NCBI RefSeq assembly: GCF_006494715.1
Contig: NZ_CP041151.1
Location: 3,844,001 to 3,908,000 of the forward strand
Reading direction: 5' to 3'
Origin: Shewanella sp. SNU WT4
GTDB taxonomy: Bacteria; Pseudomonadota; Gammaproteobacteria; Enterobacterales; Shewanellaceae
Length of the DNA stretch: 64,000 nt
Position numbers and translations under genes: made by a program. A model generated the notes under the pieces. The model was not told where the DNA came from, made no database searches, and saw nothing but the letters and a program-made list of their open reading frames with translations. Positions 36,815 through 47,000 of this stretch are shown piece by piece (within the stretch, counting starts at the first letter, position 1; every line of letters begins with the position of its first letter).

Positions 36815-37075
36815 ATGAAGAAAAATAAACATGATGCGCAGCTATTTAAAACGGCAATTAAGATAGGTTTAGCCTATGCCTTAAAACGCGGTTACTCCCT
36901 TCCCGAAATCCCGCTGAGTGACCCACAGAAAGCCGAAATCATCTATCGCCTATTAGTGCAAGATAAGCTCATTATCGCCCTCCCCCAAGACAAAGAAGAC
37001 GGTCCACAAATTAAGCACAGATTGGTAGTGTGGATAAGTAAACAGTTGCCGCCTGAACACCCATTATTGAATTGA
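36815..37075 (+). CDS. Small conserved cytoplasmic protein (possibly DUF5062)
   Basis: An 86-residue protein with no signal or membrane segment. Notable stretches are KIGLAYALKRGYSLPEIP, IIYRLLVQDKLIIALPQDKEDGP and LVVWISKQLPPEHPL. From memory this resembles DUF5062, a small family of Vibrio and Shewanella without assigned function; a profile search is needed to confirm. AAGGCGG precedes the ATG. It lies 89 bp before the LysR gene on the same strand and opposite the small minus-strand gene. Confidence 0.72.
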   Translation: MKKNKHDAQLFKTAIKIGLAYALKRGYSLPEIPLSDPQKAEIIYRLLVQDKLIIALPQDKEDGPQIKHRLVVWISKQLPPEHPLLN

Positions 37076-37164
37076 GCCAAATCACACTTTGCGGCAATAG
37101 TGCAGAAATTCAGCAAGCGCCAGCGTAAACTGCATGCTCTGATTATTTTGGATTCCATTTTGGC

Positions 37165-38064
37165 ATGAATGTTCCTCTTAAGAGTTTGCGCTGTTTTTTA
37201 ACCTTAGCTGAGATGGGCAACTATACCCGCGCCGCAGAGAAGCTTTTCCTTACCCAACCTACCTTAACTAAGCTTATTCAACGCTTAGAAGAGAGTCTAG
37301 GGGAGCCGCTGCTGGTTCGTAACAACCAAAGGGTAGCCCTGACCCCTGCGGGCGTATTATTGGTCGATAGCGCCACTCAGATGCTTGGTCAATGGCATCG
37401 TCTACAAGAAGAGTTAACTAACCGCCGCGGACTCAAGTCAGGACAATTACGTTTAGGCATATGCCCTATGATGAGTTCGCTCACCATTGACTTGCTGACG
37501 GAATTTAGACGCCGCTATCCGGCCATTCAGTTAGAAATGTCTGAATACGGCGGTTACGGCTGCGAGCAAGCTTTGCTCAAAGACGCGCTCGATATTGCCT
37601 TTACCGCACTGCCGACCAGCCATGATGAGTTTTTAAGTCAACCGCTTAAAGAATATCCTTTACTCGCCTGTATTCCGACAGACCATCCGCTCAACAGCAA
37701 GAGCAGCTTATGTTGGCAAGATTTTGCCGATCATCCATTTATTATGTACAACGAAGATTTCTCGCTGGCTAAGCTGTTAACGCGCTTAAGCCTGCAAGCT
37801 GGCGTAAACCTTAATGTGGCGTTTCGCAGTGGCCAATGGGACTTTATCGCCTCTATGGTAGAGTCCAATATGGGGCTGGCAATCTTACCTGAGCCAATTT
37901 GCGCGCAATTACCTGGGCGTAAATTAGCCTTTAAACCTATTTGCGGCGAAACCACTTGGAACTTAGCGCTGATTTGGCGTGAGCAGCTGGCGTTAACTCC
38001 CGCCGCTAAGGCCTTATTGGCATTAGCGCAAGAAATGTATAGCCAACCACAAGCTCTGAATTAA
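37165..38064 (+). CDS. LysR family transcriptional regulator
   Basis: A 299-residue LTTR. The N-terminal winged HTH (about 3-62) contains NYTRAAEKLFLTQPTLTKLIQRLEE. The effector-binding domain (about 90-295) begins GQLRLGICPMMSSLTIDLL and includes the typical ESNMGLAILPEP segment. Target and ligand are unknown. It lies between a small conserved protein gene and the converging second EF-G gene, so no divergent target gene is directly visible. Confidence 0.9.
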   Translation: MNVPLKSLRCFLTLAEMGNYTRAAEKLFLTQPTLTKLIQRLEESLGEPLLVRNNQRVALTPAGVLLVDSATQMLGQWHRLQEELTNRRGLKSGQLRLGICPMMSSLTIDLLTEFRRRYPAIQLEMSEYGGYGCEQALLKDALDIAFTALPTSHDEFLSQPLKEYPLLACIPTDHPLNSKSSLCWQDFADHPFIMYNEDFSLAKLLTRLSLQAGVNLNVAFRSGQWDFIASMVESNMGLAILPEPICAQLPGRKLAFKPICGETTWNLALIWREQLALTPAAKALLALAQEMYSQPQALN

Positions 38065-38267
38065 TAGCGATGGCATCAAGTCCTGAGCCGCTCTAATAGC
38101 GGTTCACAGCTAACCTAAGGCGCTCTTACTAATTGTTAGCTAAGTGGCTGTGAGTGCTATTCATAGTCATAGCCACTTTGCTTATTTAAGCAATTTATCC
38201 CAAAGCCACAGTAACGCGTCTCACTCAAACCCCTTAGCAATGACTCTGTTACCAAATACTAGCCATA

Positions 38268-38294
38268 AAAAAACCCGCCAGTGGCGGGTTTTTT
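38268..38294. terminator. Bidirectional terminator between LysR gene and EF-G gene
   Basis: A perfect 12-bp stem aaaaaacccgcc/ggcgggtttttt with a 3-base loop, carrying A and T runs on both sides. It lies 24 bp after the EF-G stop codon and about 200 bp after the LysR gene. Confidence 0.92.
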
Positions 38295-38317
38295 GACTCA
38301 ACTATTAAGAGTAAAAA

Positions 38318-40408
38318 TTACTTCTTAGCAGCAGCGTCTTTAGCTTTAGTTTCAGCAATAACAACTTCAGCTACGTTGTTTGGACATGGTGCGTAGTGTG
38401 AGAACTCCATAGAGAACTGACCGCGACCAGAAGTCATAGTACGTAATTGACCGATATAACCGAACATTTCTGCTAATGGCACGTCAGACTTAACGCGAAC
38501 GCCAGTCAGACCAGCTTCCTGATCTTTGATCATACCGCGACGACGGTTCAAGTCACCGATAACGTCACCAACGTGGTCATCTGGAGTGAACACGTCAACC
38601 TTCATGATAGGCTCAAGCAACTGTGGCTTAGCCTTAGGCATAGATTGACGGAAAGCGCCTTTAGCAGCGATTTCGAACGCGATAGCTGATGAGTCAACTG
38701 CGTGGTATGCACCATCTAACAGTTCAACTTCAACGTCAAGTACTGGAAAGCCAGCCAGAGGGCCGATATCCATCATGAAATTGAAGCCTTTTTCAACAGC
38801 AGGCCAGAATTCTTTAGGTACGTTACCACCAACAACTTTAGAGGTAAACTTGAAGCCAGAACCTTGCTCGCCAGGAATGATCTTATAATCAATCTTACCG
38901 AATTGGCCTGAACCACCAGACTGCTTCTTGTGAGTGTAGCTGTCTTCGATAGCTTGAGTGATAGTCTCACGGTAAGCTACCTGTGGAGCACCTACAGTCA
39001 GTTCAACACCGTGAGTACGCTTCAGGATGTCTACTTTGATGTCTAAGTGCAGTTCGCCCATACCTTTCAGGATGGTGTCACCAGTTTCTTGGTCGGTTTC
39101 AACCAGGAATGATGGATCTTCTGCAACCATTTTACCCAGAGCAACACCTAATTTCTCAGAAGCGCCTTTATCCTTAGGAGTTACAGCGATAGAGATAACT
39201 GGTACTGGGAATACCATTGGCTCAAGAGTACAAGGGTGCTTAGGATCACACAGAGTGTGACCAGTTTGTACGTTCTTCATACCAACGATAGCGATAATGT
39301 CACCCGCTTGGGCTTTATCGATTTCGTTACGGTCATCAGCGTGCATTTCAACCATACGGCCGATACGCTCAGTCTTACCAGTGAAAGAGTTCATGATAGT
39401 CATGCCCTTTTCCAGCTTACCTGAGTAGATGCGGATAAAGGTCAGGGCGCCGAAACGGTCATCCATGATCTTGAACGCTAATGCGCGGAAAGGCTCAGTA
39501 ACAGATACAGTAGCAACTTCGCCAGTGGCGGTGCCTTCTTCATCAGTCAGTGGCTGTGGCTCAACTTCAGTTGGACATGGCAGGTAATCAACCACACCGT
39601 CCAGAACCAGTTGCATACCTTTGTTCTTAAACGCACTACCACAGAAGGTAGGGAAGAATGACAGGTTGATGGTACCCTTACGGATACAACGCTTCAGCTC
39701 TTCAATAGAAGGTTCAGTACCTTCCATGTAAGATTCCATCAGATCGTCGTCCTGCTCAACAGCAGTTTCAACCATCATTTCACGGTATTCTTCTACCAAG
39801 TCAACCATGTCTTCTGGAATTTCTTTGATTTCGAAGTTTTCTGGCAGACCAGAGTCATCCCATACGAAGGCTTGACGAGTCAGAACGTCAACAACACCAA
39901 CGAATTCATCTTCACGGCCGATAGGCAGAGTCATAACTAATGGGTTTGCACCCAATACTTTCTTGATCTGGCCAACAACGCGTAAGAAGTCAGCACCCAT
40001 ACGGTCTAACTTGTTTACGAAGATGATACGAGCAACTTCAGATTCGTTAGCATAACGCCAGTTAGTTTCTGATTGTGGTTCTACACCACCGCTACCACAG
40101 AATACACCAACGCCGCCATCCAGTACTTTCAGAGAACGATAAACTTCAACGGTGAAGTCAACGTGACCAGGGGTGTCGATAACGTTAAAACGGTGATCTT
40201 TCCAGAAACAGGTAGTCGCCGCTGACTGAATGGTAATACCACGTTCAGCTTCTTGATCCATGAAGTCCATGGTTGAAGCGCCATCATGCACTTCACCTAC
40301 ACGGTGGATTTTACCTGTGAGCTTGAGGATACGCTCGGTGGTCGTGGTTTTACCCGCGTCAACGTGAGCGAAAATACCAATATTTCTGTATTTTGATAAG
40401 TCGGTCAT
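38318..40408 (-). CDS. fusB: Elongation factor G, second (non-str-operon) paralogue
   Basis: Ribosomal translocase GTPase, 696 residues with all five EF-G domains. G1 [16 protein letters not shown]2 region RGITI, G3 DTPGHVDF, G4 NKLDRMG, and domain IV/V marks [11 protein letters not shown] and [14 protein letters not shown] are present. It differs clearly from the standard gammaproteobacterial FusA in many positions and stands alone, not within rpsL-rpsG-fusA-tuf, so it is taken as the extra EF-G found in Shewanella and some relatives. It may act in translocation under special conditions or in ribosome recycling; this is inference. The neighbourhood (nap operon, AccADC) matches Shewanella gene order. 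Confidence 0.92.
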   Translation of the reverse strand: MTDLSKYRNIGIFAHVDAGKTTTTERILKLTGKIHRVGEVHDGASTMDFMDQEAERGITIQSAATTCFWKDHRFNVIDTPGHVDFTVEVYRSLKVLDGGVGVFCGSGGVEPQSETNWRYANESEVARIIFVNKLDRMGADFLRVVGQIKKVLGANPLVMTLPIGREDEFVGVVDVLTRQAFVWDDSGLPENFEIKEIPEDMVDLVEEYREMMVETAVEQDDDLMESYMEGTEPSIEELKRCIRKGTINLSFFPTFCGSAFKNKGMQLVLDGVVDYLPCPTEVEPQPLTDEEGTATGEVATVSVTEPFRALAFKIMDDRFGALTFIRIYSGKLEKGMTIMNSFTGKTERIGRMVEMHADDRNEIDKAQAGDIIAIVGMKNVQTGHTLCDPKHPCTLEPMVFPVPVISIAVTPKDKGASEKLGVALGKMVAEDPSFLVETDQETGDTILKGMGELHLDIKVDILKRTHGVELTVGAPQVAYRETITQAIEDSYTHKKQSGGSGQFGKIDYKIIPGEQGSGFKFTSKVVGGNVPKEFWPAVEKGFNFMMDIGPLAGFPVLDVEVELLDGAYHAVDSSAIAFEIAAKGAFRQSMPKAKPQLLEPIMKVDVFTPDDHVGDVIGDLNRRRGMIKDQEAGLTGVRVKSDVPLAEMFGYIGQLRTMTSGRGQFSMEFSHYAPCPNNVAEVVIAETKAKDAAAKK

Positions 40409-40659
40409 GATTCAACTTTATATGCTTAGTTTAGAAAGTAGACGGAGTATGCCACAGATCGTAGCAAACCACACATCAGATTTAGTGGCATATTGTAAAG
40501 GGGAACCTGAGCTTGCGCAAATAACCCTTGCACTTTTTCGCAACCAAGGTCCAAAAAACCTACCTTAAGCGCAATAGTGACAAATACTGGCGCTAAAACA
40601 TGCGGGATTCAATTTAAGCTAATGAGAAGATTTAAGATAATAACAATCATACGCTAGAG

Positions 40660-42267
40660 CTAAGCTTCGAGTTTGCGCACAAACGCATAGCTCTGTTTGC
40701 CAGACTCTTTGACTTGATACATAGCAATATCAGCGGCGTCCAGAAGCCTAGCTAAATCTAAGCCGTTAAAGGGATACAAGGCCATACCAATACTCGCGCC
40801 GACCTTACATTGCTCACCCGAATCCAAATAGATAGGTAAAGCAATAATGGCTAATAACTCTTGAGCTAAAGCCGCGGTTAATACATGCGGATTAATGTCA
40901 TCGAGTAAATATGCTAATACAAATTCATCGCCGCCCCAGCGAATGCACACGGCATCGGTTCCAGCAATGAGTACCATGCGCTCACTGACTTCTTTTAAGA
41001 CTATATCACCCGCATCATGGCCAAATTTATCGTTAATGGGCTTAAAAGCATCCAAATCAATCAGCATGACCACCATCACCCGCCTTTGCTCCTGCGCGCG
41101 ATTAAGCATGTCTTGCAATAAACGCTCACCACTACGGCGATTTTTGAGTCGAGTTAACGGGTCATGGTCGGCTTCAAAGCGTGTCATCGACTCTTCCATG
41201 GTGCGTTCAGTAACATCGTACATTAACACTTCTATCATCATTTGCTCTTGGCCCATACTCGTCGTGAGCTTGGAGAATAAGCAATGCACCCAGCGTGAAT
41301 GGCCAGACTCATGGCGCTTGAGCTTAAGATCCATGGCCACAGTTTCAAGGTCATTACCGCGTAATTGTTCGAGAAATAAAGCTATCTCGTGCTGATCTTC
41401 AAACGCTGCGGTTAAATCATCTTCTTCTCTGCACACGTTATCGGCAGAGACTAATTTGGCAAACGCGGGGTTAAATACCAGCAGGAGATTTTTCTCATCG
41501 ATTAAGCAGATACCTGCGCTGGCGGATTCAAAAATAAGTCTAAATTTTTGCTCCAGCACTTCTGTTTTCTGGCGTAAGCGCCGCTCTTCAACAATCGAGG
41601 TATTAAGTGAATCAAGCAACTGATTAATGCCTGTGACAAGCGCGCCAATCTCATCATGCTGATGATGTTTAAGCATGGCGATATGATGATCTTGCCCCGG
41701 GGTAATCTGGGCAAATTCTTTAGTTAATAAGGCCAAGGGCGCAGTTAACATACGGTGCACTAAGTAAGATACTGCCAATACCACTAATGCAGTGTACAAC
41801 AGCAGTAACACGGCTTGACGTTTCGCCAGCGTTTCAGCCTTTTGCGCAATAAAGTTTTGATCTGGCACTATCTCTAAACTGCCAAGCAGTTCATCGTCAA
41901 AGAAGGGATGATATAAAGGGAAACTAACTGAAGACGCTATTTTATCGGTTTTAGAAACAGTTACCACTCCCGCTAAATACTTGCCGTTGTTGTTACGAAT
42001 AGCGGCATTGGCCACTAAATCATTAGCCACTAGACCATCGACTATCTCTTGCGCCAATTCAACGTTATTAACAAAGCTTGCCACTTCGGCGGTTTTTTTT
42101 ACGGTTAACGCCAGTTGGCTAATCAAATTATCAGCGCTTTGGCGCTCACGTTGCGCCACATCAAAATAAAAATAACTGGATGCCATGATAGCGAAAATAC
42201 TCGCCACCACGGCAATGGCTATAGCAACGACCACATAAAGTTTACTGGCGGGGCGCGGAGAATTCAT
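40660..42267 (-). CDS. Membrane diguanylate cyclase (sensor-HAMP-PAS-GGDEF)
   Basis: Predicted to make c-di-GMP. In 535 residues it has a membrane segment (about 9-31), a periplasmic sensing region of about 120 residues, a second membrane segment (about 152-172), a HAMP-like linker, a PAS domain (about 235-350), and a GGDEF domain (about 360-530) with an intact GGDEF motif. The usual RxxD inhibitory site is absent: AGTD replaces it, with one extra residue before GGDEF. The start overlaps the end of the PstS-like gene by 26 bases. It is the last gene of a three-gene operon (barrel, PstS-like, GGDEF). Its periplasmic part may read the PstS-like protein. Confidence 0.9.
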   Translation of the reverse strand: MNSPRPASKLYVVVAIAIAVVASIFAIMASSYFYFDVAQRERQSADNLISQLALTVKKTAEVASFVNNVELAQEIVDGLVANDLVANAAIRNNNGKYLAGVVTVSKTDKIASSVSFPLYHPFFDDELLGSLEIVPDQNFIAQKAETLAKRQAVLLLLYTALVVLAVSYLVHRMLTAPLALLTKEFAQITPGQDHHIAMLKHHQHDEIGALVTGINQLLDSLNTSIVEERRLRQKTEVLEQKFRLIFESASAGICLIDEKNLLLVFNPAFAKLVSADNVCREEDDLTAAFEDQHEIALFLEQLRGNDLETVAMDLKLKRHESGHSRWVHCLFSKLTTSMGQEQMMIEVLMYDVTERTMEESMTRFEADHDPLTRLKNRRSGERLLQDMLNRAQEQRRVMVVMLIDLDAFKPINDKFGHDAGDIVLKEVSERMVLIAGTDAVCIRWGGDEFVLAYLLDDINPHVLTAALAQELLAIIALPIYLDSGEQCKVGASIGMALYPFNGLDLARLLDAADIAMYQVKESGKQSYAFVRKLEA

Positions 42268-42679
42268 ATACCACCTTTAAATCATCCACTAATTTGTCCC
42301 GCGAAATATAGGCAATGCCTCCCGGAGTTTGCACCACCTTTTGCACTAACTCATCCATGCCCTTGATCATGGTTGGCGGCGTGGTGCGGCCAGAGAAGAG
42401 TAATCGTGCCCAATAGGCATCAATTTGGGTCTCACTGCGATTAACTAGTTGCCGATAAAAAGACTCACGGATGCCAGTCACAGTATTTTGATCAAATACC
42501 CGATATTTTTGGTCACTATTGAGCATGTTATTGCGGCCCATAAAAATATCGACCACTTGATGCCGGTCGAGCTTTTCGACAGGGGCATTTTTCTGCATGA
42601 CTACCAGAAGGTCTGCTGCAGCATAAGCAGAGGTCAGCAGCGTAAAATTAAGTATCACCATGGCTAGTATTCGCATCAT
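42242..42679 (-). CDS. Short PstS-like periplasmic protein
   Basis: A secreted protein of about 145 residues with signal peptide (ILAMVILNFTLLTSAYA). The body resembles the small type of PstS-like 'PBP' proteins: LVVMQKNAPVEKL after the signal, FYRQ, YWARLLFSGR, and TPGGIAYIS near the C-terminus. It is too short for a full two-lobe binding protein. The ATGATG start overlaps the barrel gene's stop codon. Its place between an outer-membrane barrel and a GGDEF sensor suggests a periplasmic signalling partner. A clear homologue sits in the second module at 63621-64000. Confidence 0.8.
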   Translation of the reverse strand: MMRILAMVILNFTLLTSAYAAADLLVVMQKNAPVEKLDRHQVVDIFMGRNNMLNSDQKYRVFDQNTVTGIRESFYRQLVNRSETQIDAYWARLLFSGRTTPPTMIKGMDELVQKVVQTPGGIAYISRDKLVDDLKVVYEFSAPRQ

Positions 42680-43962
42680 CAAAACACCATGTTCCAATTC
42701 AGTGATACCAGGTTTACATTTTGCTCACCCTTAATATCGGTTTTTCGCTGCCACAAGGCTGAGCCGCTGTCATCTATCAGAAAATAATCCCACTGTAGCT
42801 TTAACGCCATTTTGGGATAAAAATCCCAGCGTACCCCTAGGCTATATCCAGTTTGCGATACTCTGGCAGAATTAACGGCCATACTAGTACCATCATAAAT
42901 GGCATCAATTTGCGCTTGAAAATTTGGCGGCAGATATTGCACTAACGATGATGGCGGCGGAACTGTGGCGGCGTCTTCGGTATTTTCTATGTGAGAGATA
43001 GCGCCAAATCCAGTGAAATCGCGATAACGATACGCCAATGCGCCATAGCCATTGATGTTGGACTGGAAGTAAATCCAGCTTGAGTCGGTGTAACCAAGTT
43101 CAGTTTGAAATAACCAAGGACCAGAGTCGTATTGAAATCCTAAGGCAAAGTAATTGACTTGCCTATCATCCAGCACTAAGCCTGCAGCAATATCACTGGC
43201 TGCCGGCCAGAATGGATGAGGGATTTGATTGAGTGCATCTATGAGGATGTTATTTTCCACTGACTCCCCTGTAAGGGACGTTTTGGCTATCGCAAAACGC
43301 CATAGCATGGTTTCATTTCGAAGCGAAGCAGTAAAGGCCAGATTGCCATCAAGGGACAACATAATTGGGTTATCAGCCCCTTGCAGCTTAAATTCGTTGC
43401 TGCCATAGGCCAGTTTAAGTTCGAGATCATATTCGCCTAAGGCAGTGAAATAACTGATATCGGCGCCATCAATTCGTGAGATAGAAGAAGTTAAGCCATA
43501 GAATTCTGTAAAAGGACGCGACCAAATGTAGGCATAATCCACATTGCGATATTCGCTCATCATGTACAAGTCTAAGCCAATACGCCCCACGCGAATGACC
43601 CAATTGTGATTAGGGCGATAACGCACAAAGGCCCATTGCAACGCGTTGGCTAAATCATTATCAAAACTATCTTGCCACACCACTTGCCCCATGGCGTCCC
43701 ACTCATCGCTCAGCTGCACATTGGTTTGCAAGCCGAGCAAGCTGTCGGACTTAACACTAAAGTGTTCATCATCGGCATTTAAGCTGTAATCACGATGGAA
43801 AAATAGGTCATGGTGATCGCGATAAGTCACCCCTAAGGTGGCAAATCCGCTCCAATCGATTTCAGGCGATGACTCGGCGATAGCCCCCTTAGAGACCAAG
43901 CTAAAAGCGCAGGCAAAAAAAACGACACCCCATAAGTGACGGTTCTTCCTTGAGCATTTCAA
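42679..43962 (-). CDS. Outer-membrane beta-barrel (porin-like), module 1
   Basis: A 427-residue exported protein with signal peptide (ending GAIA near residue 29), alternating hydrophobic strands rich in aromatic residues, and a C-terminal Phe (NWNMVF), all typical of porins. Near residue 120 it has VIRVGRIGLDLYMMSEYRNV, followed by an RPFTEFYG...RIDGA stretch. The same pattern occurs in the barrel at 62468-63634. First gene of the operon with the PstS-like and GGDEF genes, overlapping the former by one base. Substrate unknown. Confidence 0.82.
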   Translation of the reverse strand: MKCSRKNRHLWGVVFFACAFSLVSKGAIAESSPEIDWSGFATLGVTYRDHHDLFFHRDYSLNADDEHFSVKSDSLLGLQTNVQLSDEWDAMGQVVWQDSFDNDLANALQWAFVRYRPNHNWVIRVGRIGLDLYMMSEYRNVDYAYIWSRPFTEFYGLTSSISRIDGADISYFTALGEYDLELKLAYGSNEFKLQGADNPIMLSLDGNLAFTASLRNETMLWRFAIAKTSLTGESVENNILIDALNQIPHPFWPAASDIAAGLVLDDRQVNYFALGFQYDSGPWLFQTELGYTDSSWIYFQSNINGYGALAYRYRDFTGFGAISHIENTEDAATVPPPSSLVQYLPPNFQAQIDAIYDGTSMAVNSARVSQTGYSLGVRWDFYPKMALKLQWDYFLIDDSGSALWQRKTDIKGEQNVNLVSLNWNMVF

Positions 43963-44032
43963 TATCGCATCCCTCTTTTATACTTTTTATAAAGATAGAT
44001 GGCTCGTTGGATTAAATGAAAAATAAGCAAAA

Positions 44033-44056
44033 AAAAACCGCCTAACGGCGGTTTTT
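44033..44056 (-). terminator. Terminator of accADC
   Basis: The stem aaaaaccgcc/ggcggttttt with a 4-base loop (taac) is followed on the minus strand by a T-run of about nine. It lies 18-40 bp after the accADC stop codon. Confidence 0.92.
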
Positions 44057-44073
44057 ATATCAAAATGTAACCT

Positions 44074-47000
44074 TTACGCTTCGATCGGTGATACCACAAA
44101 CAGCAAGTCACCTTGTGAAATCTGCTGACCGTTAGTATTAAGAATACGCTCAATACGATAACGCTGATCTTCAGGATACAACACGGCGCCTTTACGGTTA
44201 AAGCTAGCTAAGTTCAGCTGCGAGAACATCTTCATCGCTTCAGTTAATGCTAACACTTGATCGACAGTGACTATGTCGCCTTCGTTAACAAAATCAGGTT
44301 CACCTGGCGCTGGTGAGCTATAGAAAATACCTGCGCCTTGCGCCAGCACTTTAAGCTCATTGGTTTCACCAACCCGCAGTGACTCAGTGTTAATACCACC
44401 GGTTTCTGCGGCAGCTTCCATCTCAGCAATCAGCTCAGGCACATCTAACTCAGCCAATAAGCGCGGCAGATAGTTAGTGTCGTAAACGCCTTCACGGAAG
44501 GTTCCATCTTTAAGAATACGCTTAAGCAGCGGAATATTAGTCGCAATGCCTTTAATCGACACAGTATCTAAATACTCACACATTTTCTCTATGGTATCTT
44601 CACGCTTATCGCCATGGATAATGATTTGCGCGATTAAGCTGTCGTAATAAGGTGACACTTCTTTATTTGGCGCCACCATAGCAATAATTTCAACATCATC
44701 ACGCTCAGGCAAAATACATTCAGTCAACTTACCTGGGTTAGGCACAAGTTGCAGTATGCCTTGGCTATCGAGTGCAGCTTTTTCAGCGGTAACACGCACC
44801 TCGATGGCATAACCCAATTCTTGTGGCACTAAGTCCGCAATTGAGCGACCAGCCGCAATATCAAATTGCGCGCTAACAATATCAATGCCCGACGTCACCT
44901 CAGTCACCGGATGCTCTACCTGCAGACGAGTGTTCATTTCCATGAAGTAAACTTCGTTGGCATCTAAGTTATAAATAAACTCAACGGTACCGGCACCCAT
45001 GTAATCAGTGGCATCCCCCAGAGCACTAGTGTATTTCAACACCAACTGCTTGAGATCGTCAGGTAACATAGTTGAACCCGACTCTTCAATCACTTTTTGG
45101 TTATTGCGCTGTACCGAACAATCGCGAATACCTAATACCTTAGTATTGCCAAACTTATCGCGCAGTAACTGCACTTCGATATGACGCAGTGAAGTCACAT
45201 ACTTTTCTAAATACAAGTCGCCATTACCAAAGGCCGCCGCCGCTTCTGTGGCCGTCTTTTGGAATAGACCTATCATGTCTTCAGAGCGCTTAACGACCTG
45301 AATACCTTTACCACCGCCACCTTGTACGGCTTTAAGCAGAACTGGATAACCAATTTCGTTAGCCACGTTTACCGCTTGCTCGGCATTGTTCAAAATACCG
45401 TGTGAGCCAGGAACCACTGGCACTTGCTGCGCTTGTGAAGTTTTAATGGCGTTGGATTTATTACCCATAGTGGTCATAGAGTTAACGCTAGGACCAATAA
45501 AGTTAACGCCATTATTCACGCACAAGGCGGCAAATTGTGGGCTTTCAGACAAGAAGCCAATACCAGGATGCAGCGCGTCAACTTGCTCATATTCAGCCAC
45601 TTTTAGTACTGAGTAAGCGTTCAGATAAGATTCATCCGAGGTGTTACCACCAATACAGACTAACTTATCATCTTCTTTGAGCATGTCGGCAGGTACTGAT
45701 GTCATGTCAGGATCAGATGCCACTAACACCACATTAATGCCATTATCGTGCGCCTTACGGATAAGCTTAACCGCAGTACAACCACGCGCATGGATCAACA
45801 CTTTCTTAATCGGCTTCATCAAGATACGTGGATCGTCTTGCACTATCTCATCTTCTTCAGCTTCCGTTTCAGGCACTAAGCTTGATAAGGCTTTAGCTAT
45901 AACTTCTTCAATAGTCTGCTGCGGCATAGGCATTAAAGCGTCTATGCTCGCTAACTGGGTATTTAAGCTGTCATTAAATGGGTTGTTTACTAAGCCATTC
46001 ATTGAACCTGGGATCTTAGACAAGTAGTTGGATAAGGTCGAGGTTGAAGGCAAGTAAGCTGGAACTACCATTTGGCCAGCAAATGGCATGTTAGTGCCAG
46101 ATAAATAATAAGTTTGCACCAATGGATGAGTCACAAACGATGCTTGTGCGCCACCAGTACAATCACCAAAACCAAACATCAGCACAGGTAATTCGTTATC
46201 ACGAATAAAGCGAGTGATACGATCGTTCACCACGGCCATAGAGAACAGCGCCGCAGCACCTTCTTTGGTTTGCATGCCGCCCGATGAAATAAAGCAAATC
46301 ACCGGCAGTTTACGCTTAGCACACTCAATCAGTAATGATGAGAACTTCTCAGCGCTCGCCATATCAAAGGCGCCGGCTTGGAAGGCCGTATTTGATACCG
46401 CAATACCCGCGCGGATTTTTTTGCCTTGCTGATTAAGCTCGCCAATACCAGTAATCAAACCGCAAGGACGAATACCTTTATCCAGCGCATCTTCAATGGA
46501 CAGACGGAAACCTGGGAAGTTTAATTGGTTTGCAGACATCTTATCGGCATTAATTTCGTCGAAGTTCTTAAAGAACTTCGCGACAATATTTTGCCATGTT
46601 AAATGACCCGCGCGCTTATCTTCACGCAGCACTTTTTGGATTAATAAATCCTGATAACCCATAGTTAAGCGGTTCCAGAAGTCTTTACGACGACCGATAC
46701 GCACAGGGTTAATAGTGCCGGTGTACTTGCCACTTTCCTCTTCGCTATCAAAATACTCTGGTAGCAAACGCTCGAAGAAATACGTCAAAATCACAAACAA
46801 TGAGTTGTTTAATTGTGGGAAACCAACACTCTTCCACTGCTCAACCCGCACCAATAAATCGGCACGATTTGACTGTGACATGAAGTATTTCAGCCACTTA
46901 TAAAACTTACTCTTATCGTTGGCTACGTTTTCATTAGATAACGCTTTATCGATAGAAGTATGTAATAAGCTATCTACTGAATCGCGTGACAGACTCTTGG

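Noticed and set aside
38318..40408. Housekeeping fusA of the str operon
   Set aside because: rpsL, rpsG and tuf are not adjacent and the sequence differs at many positions from the standard gammaproteobacterial FusA.
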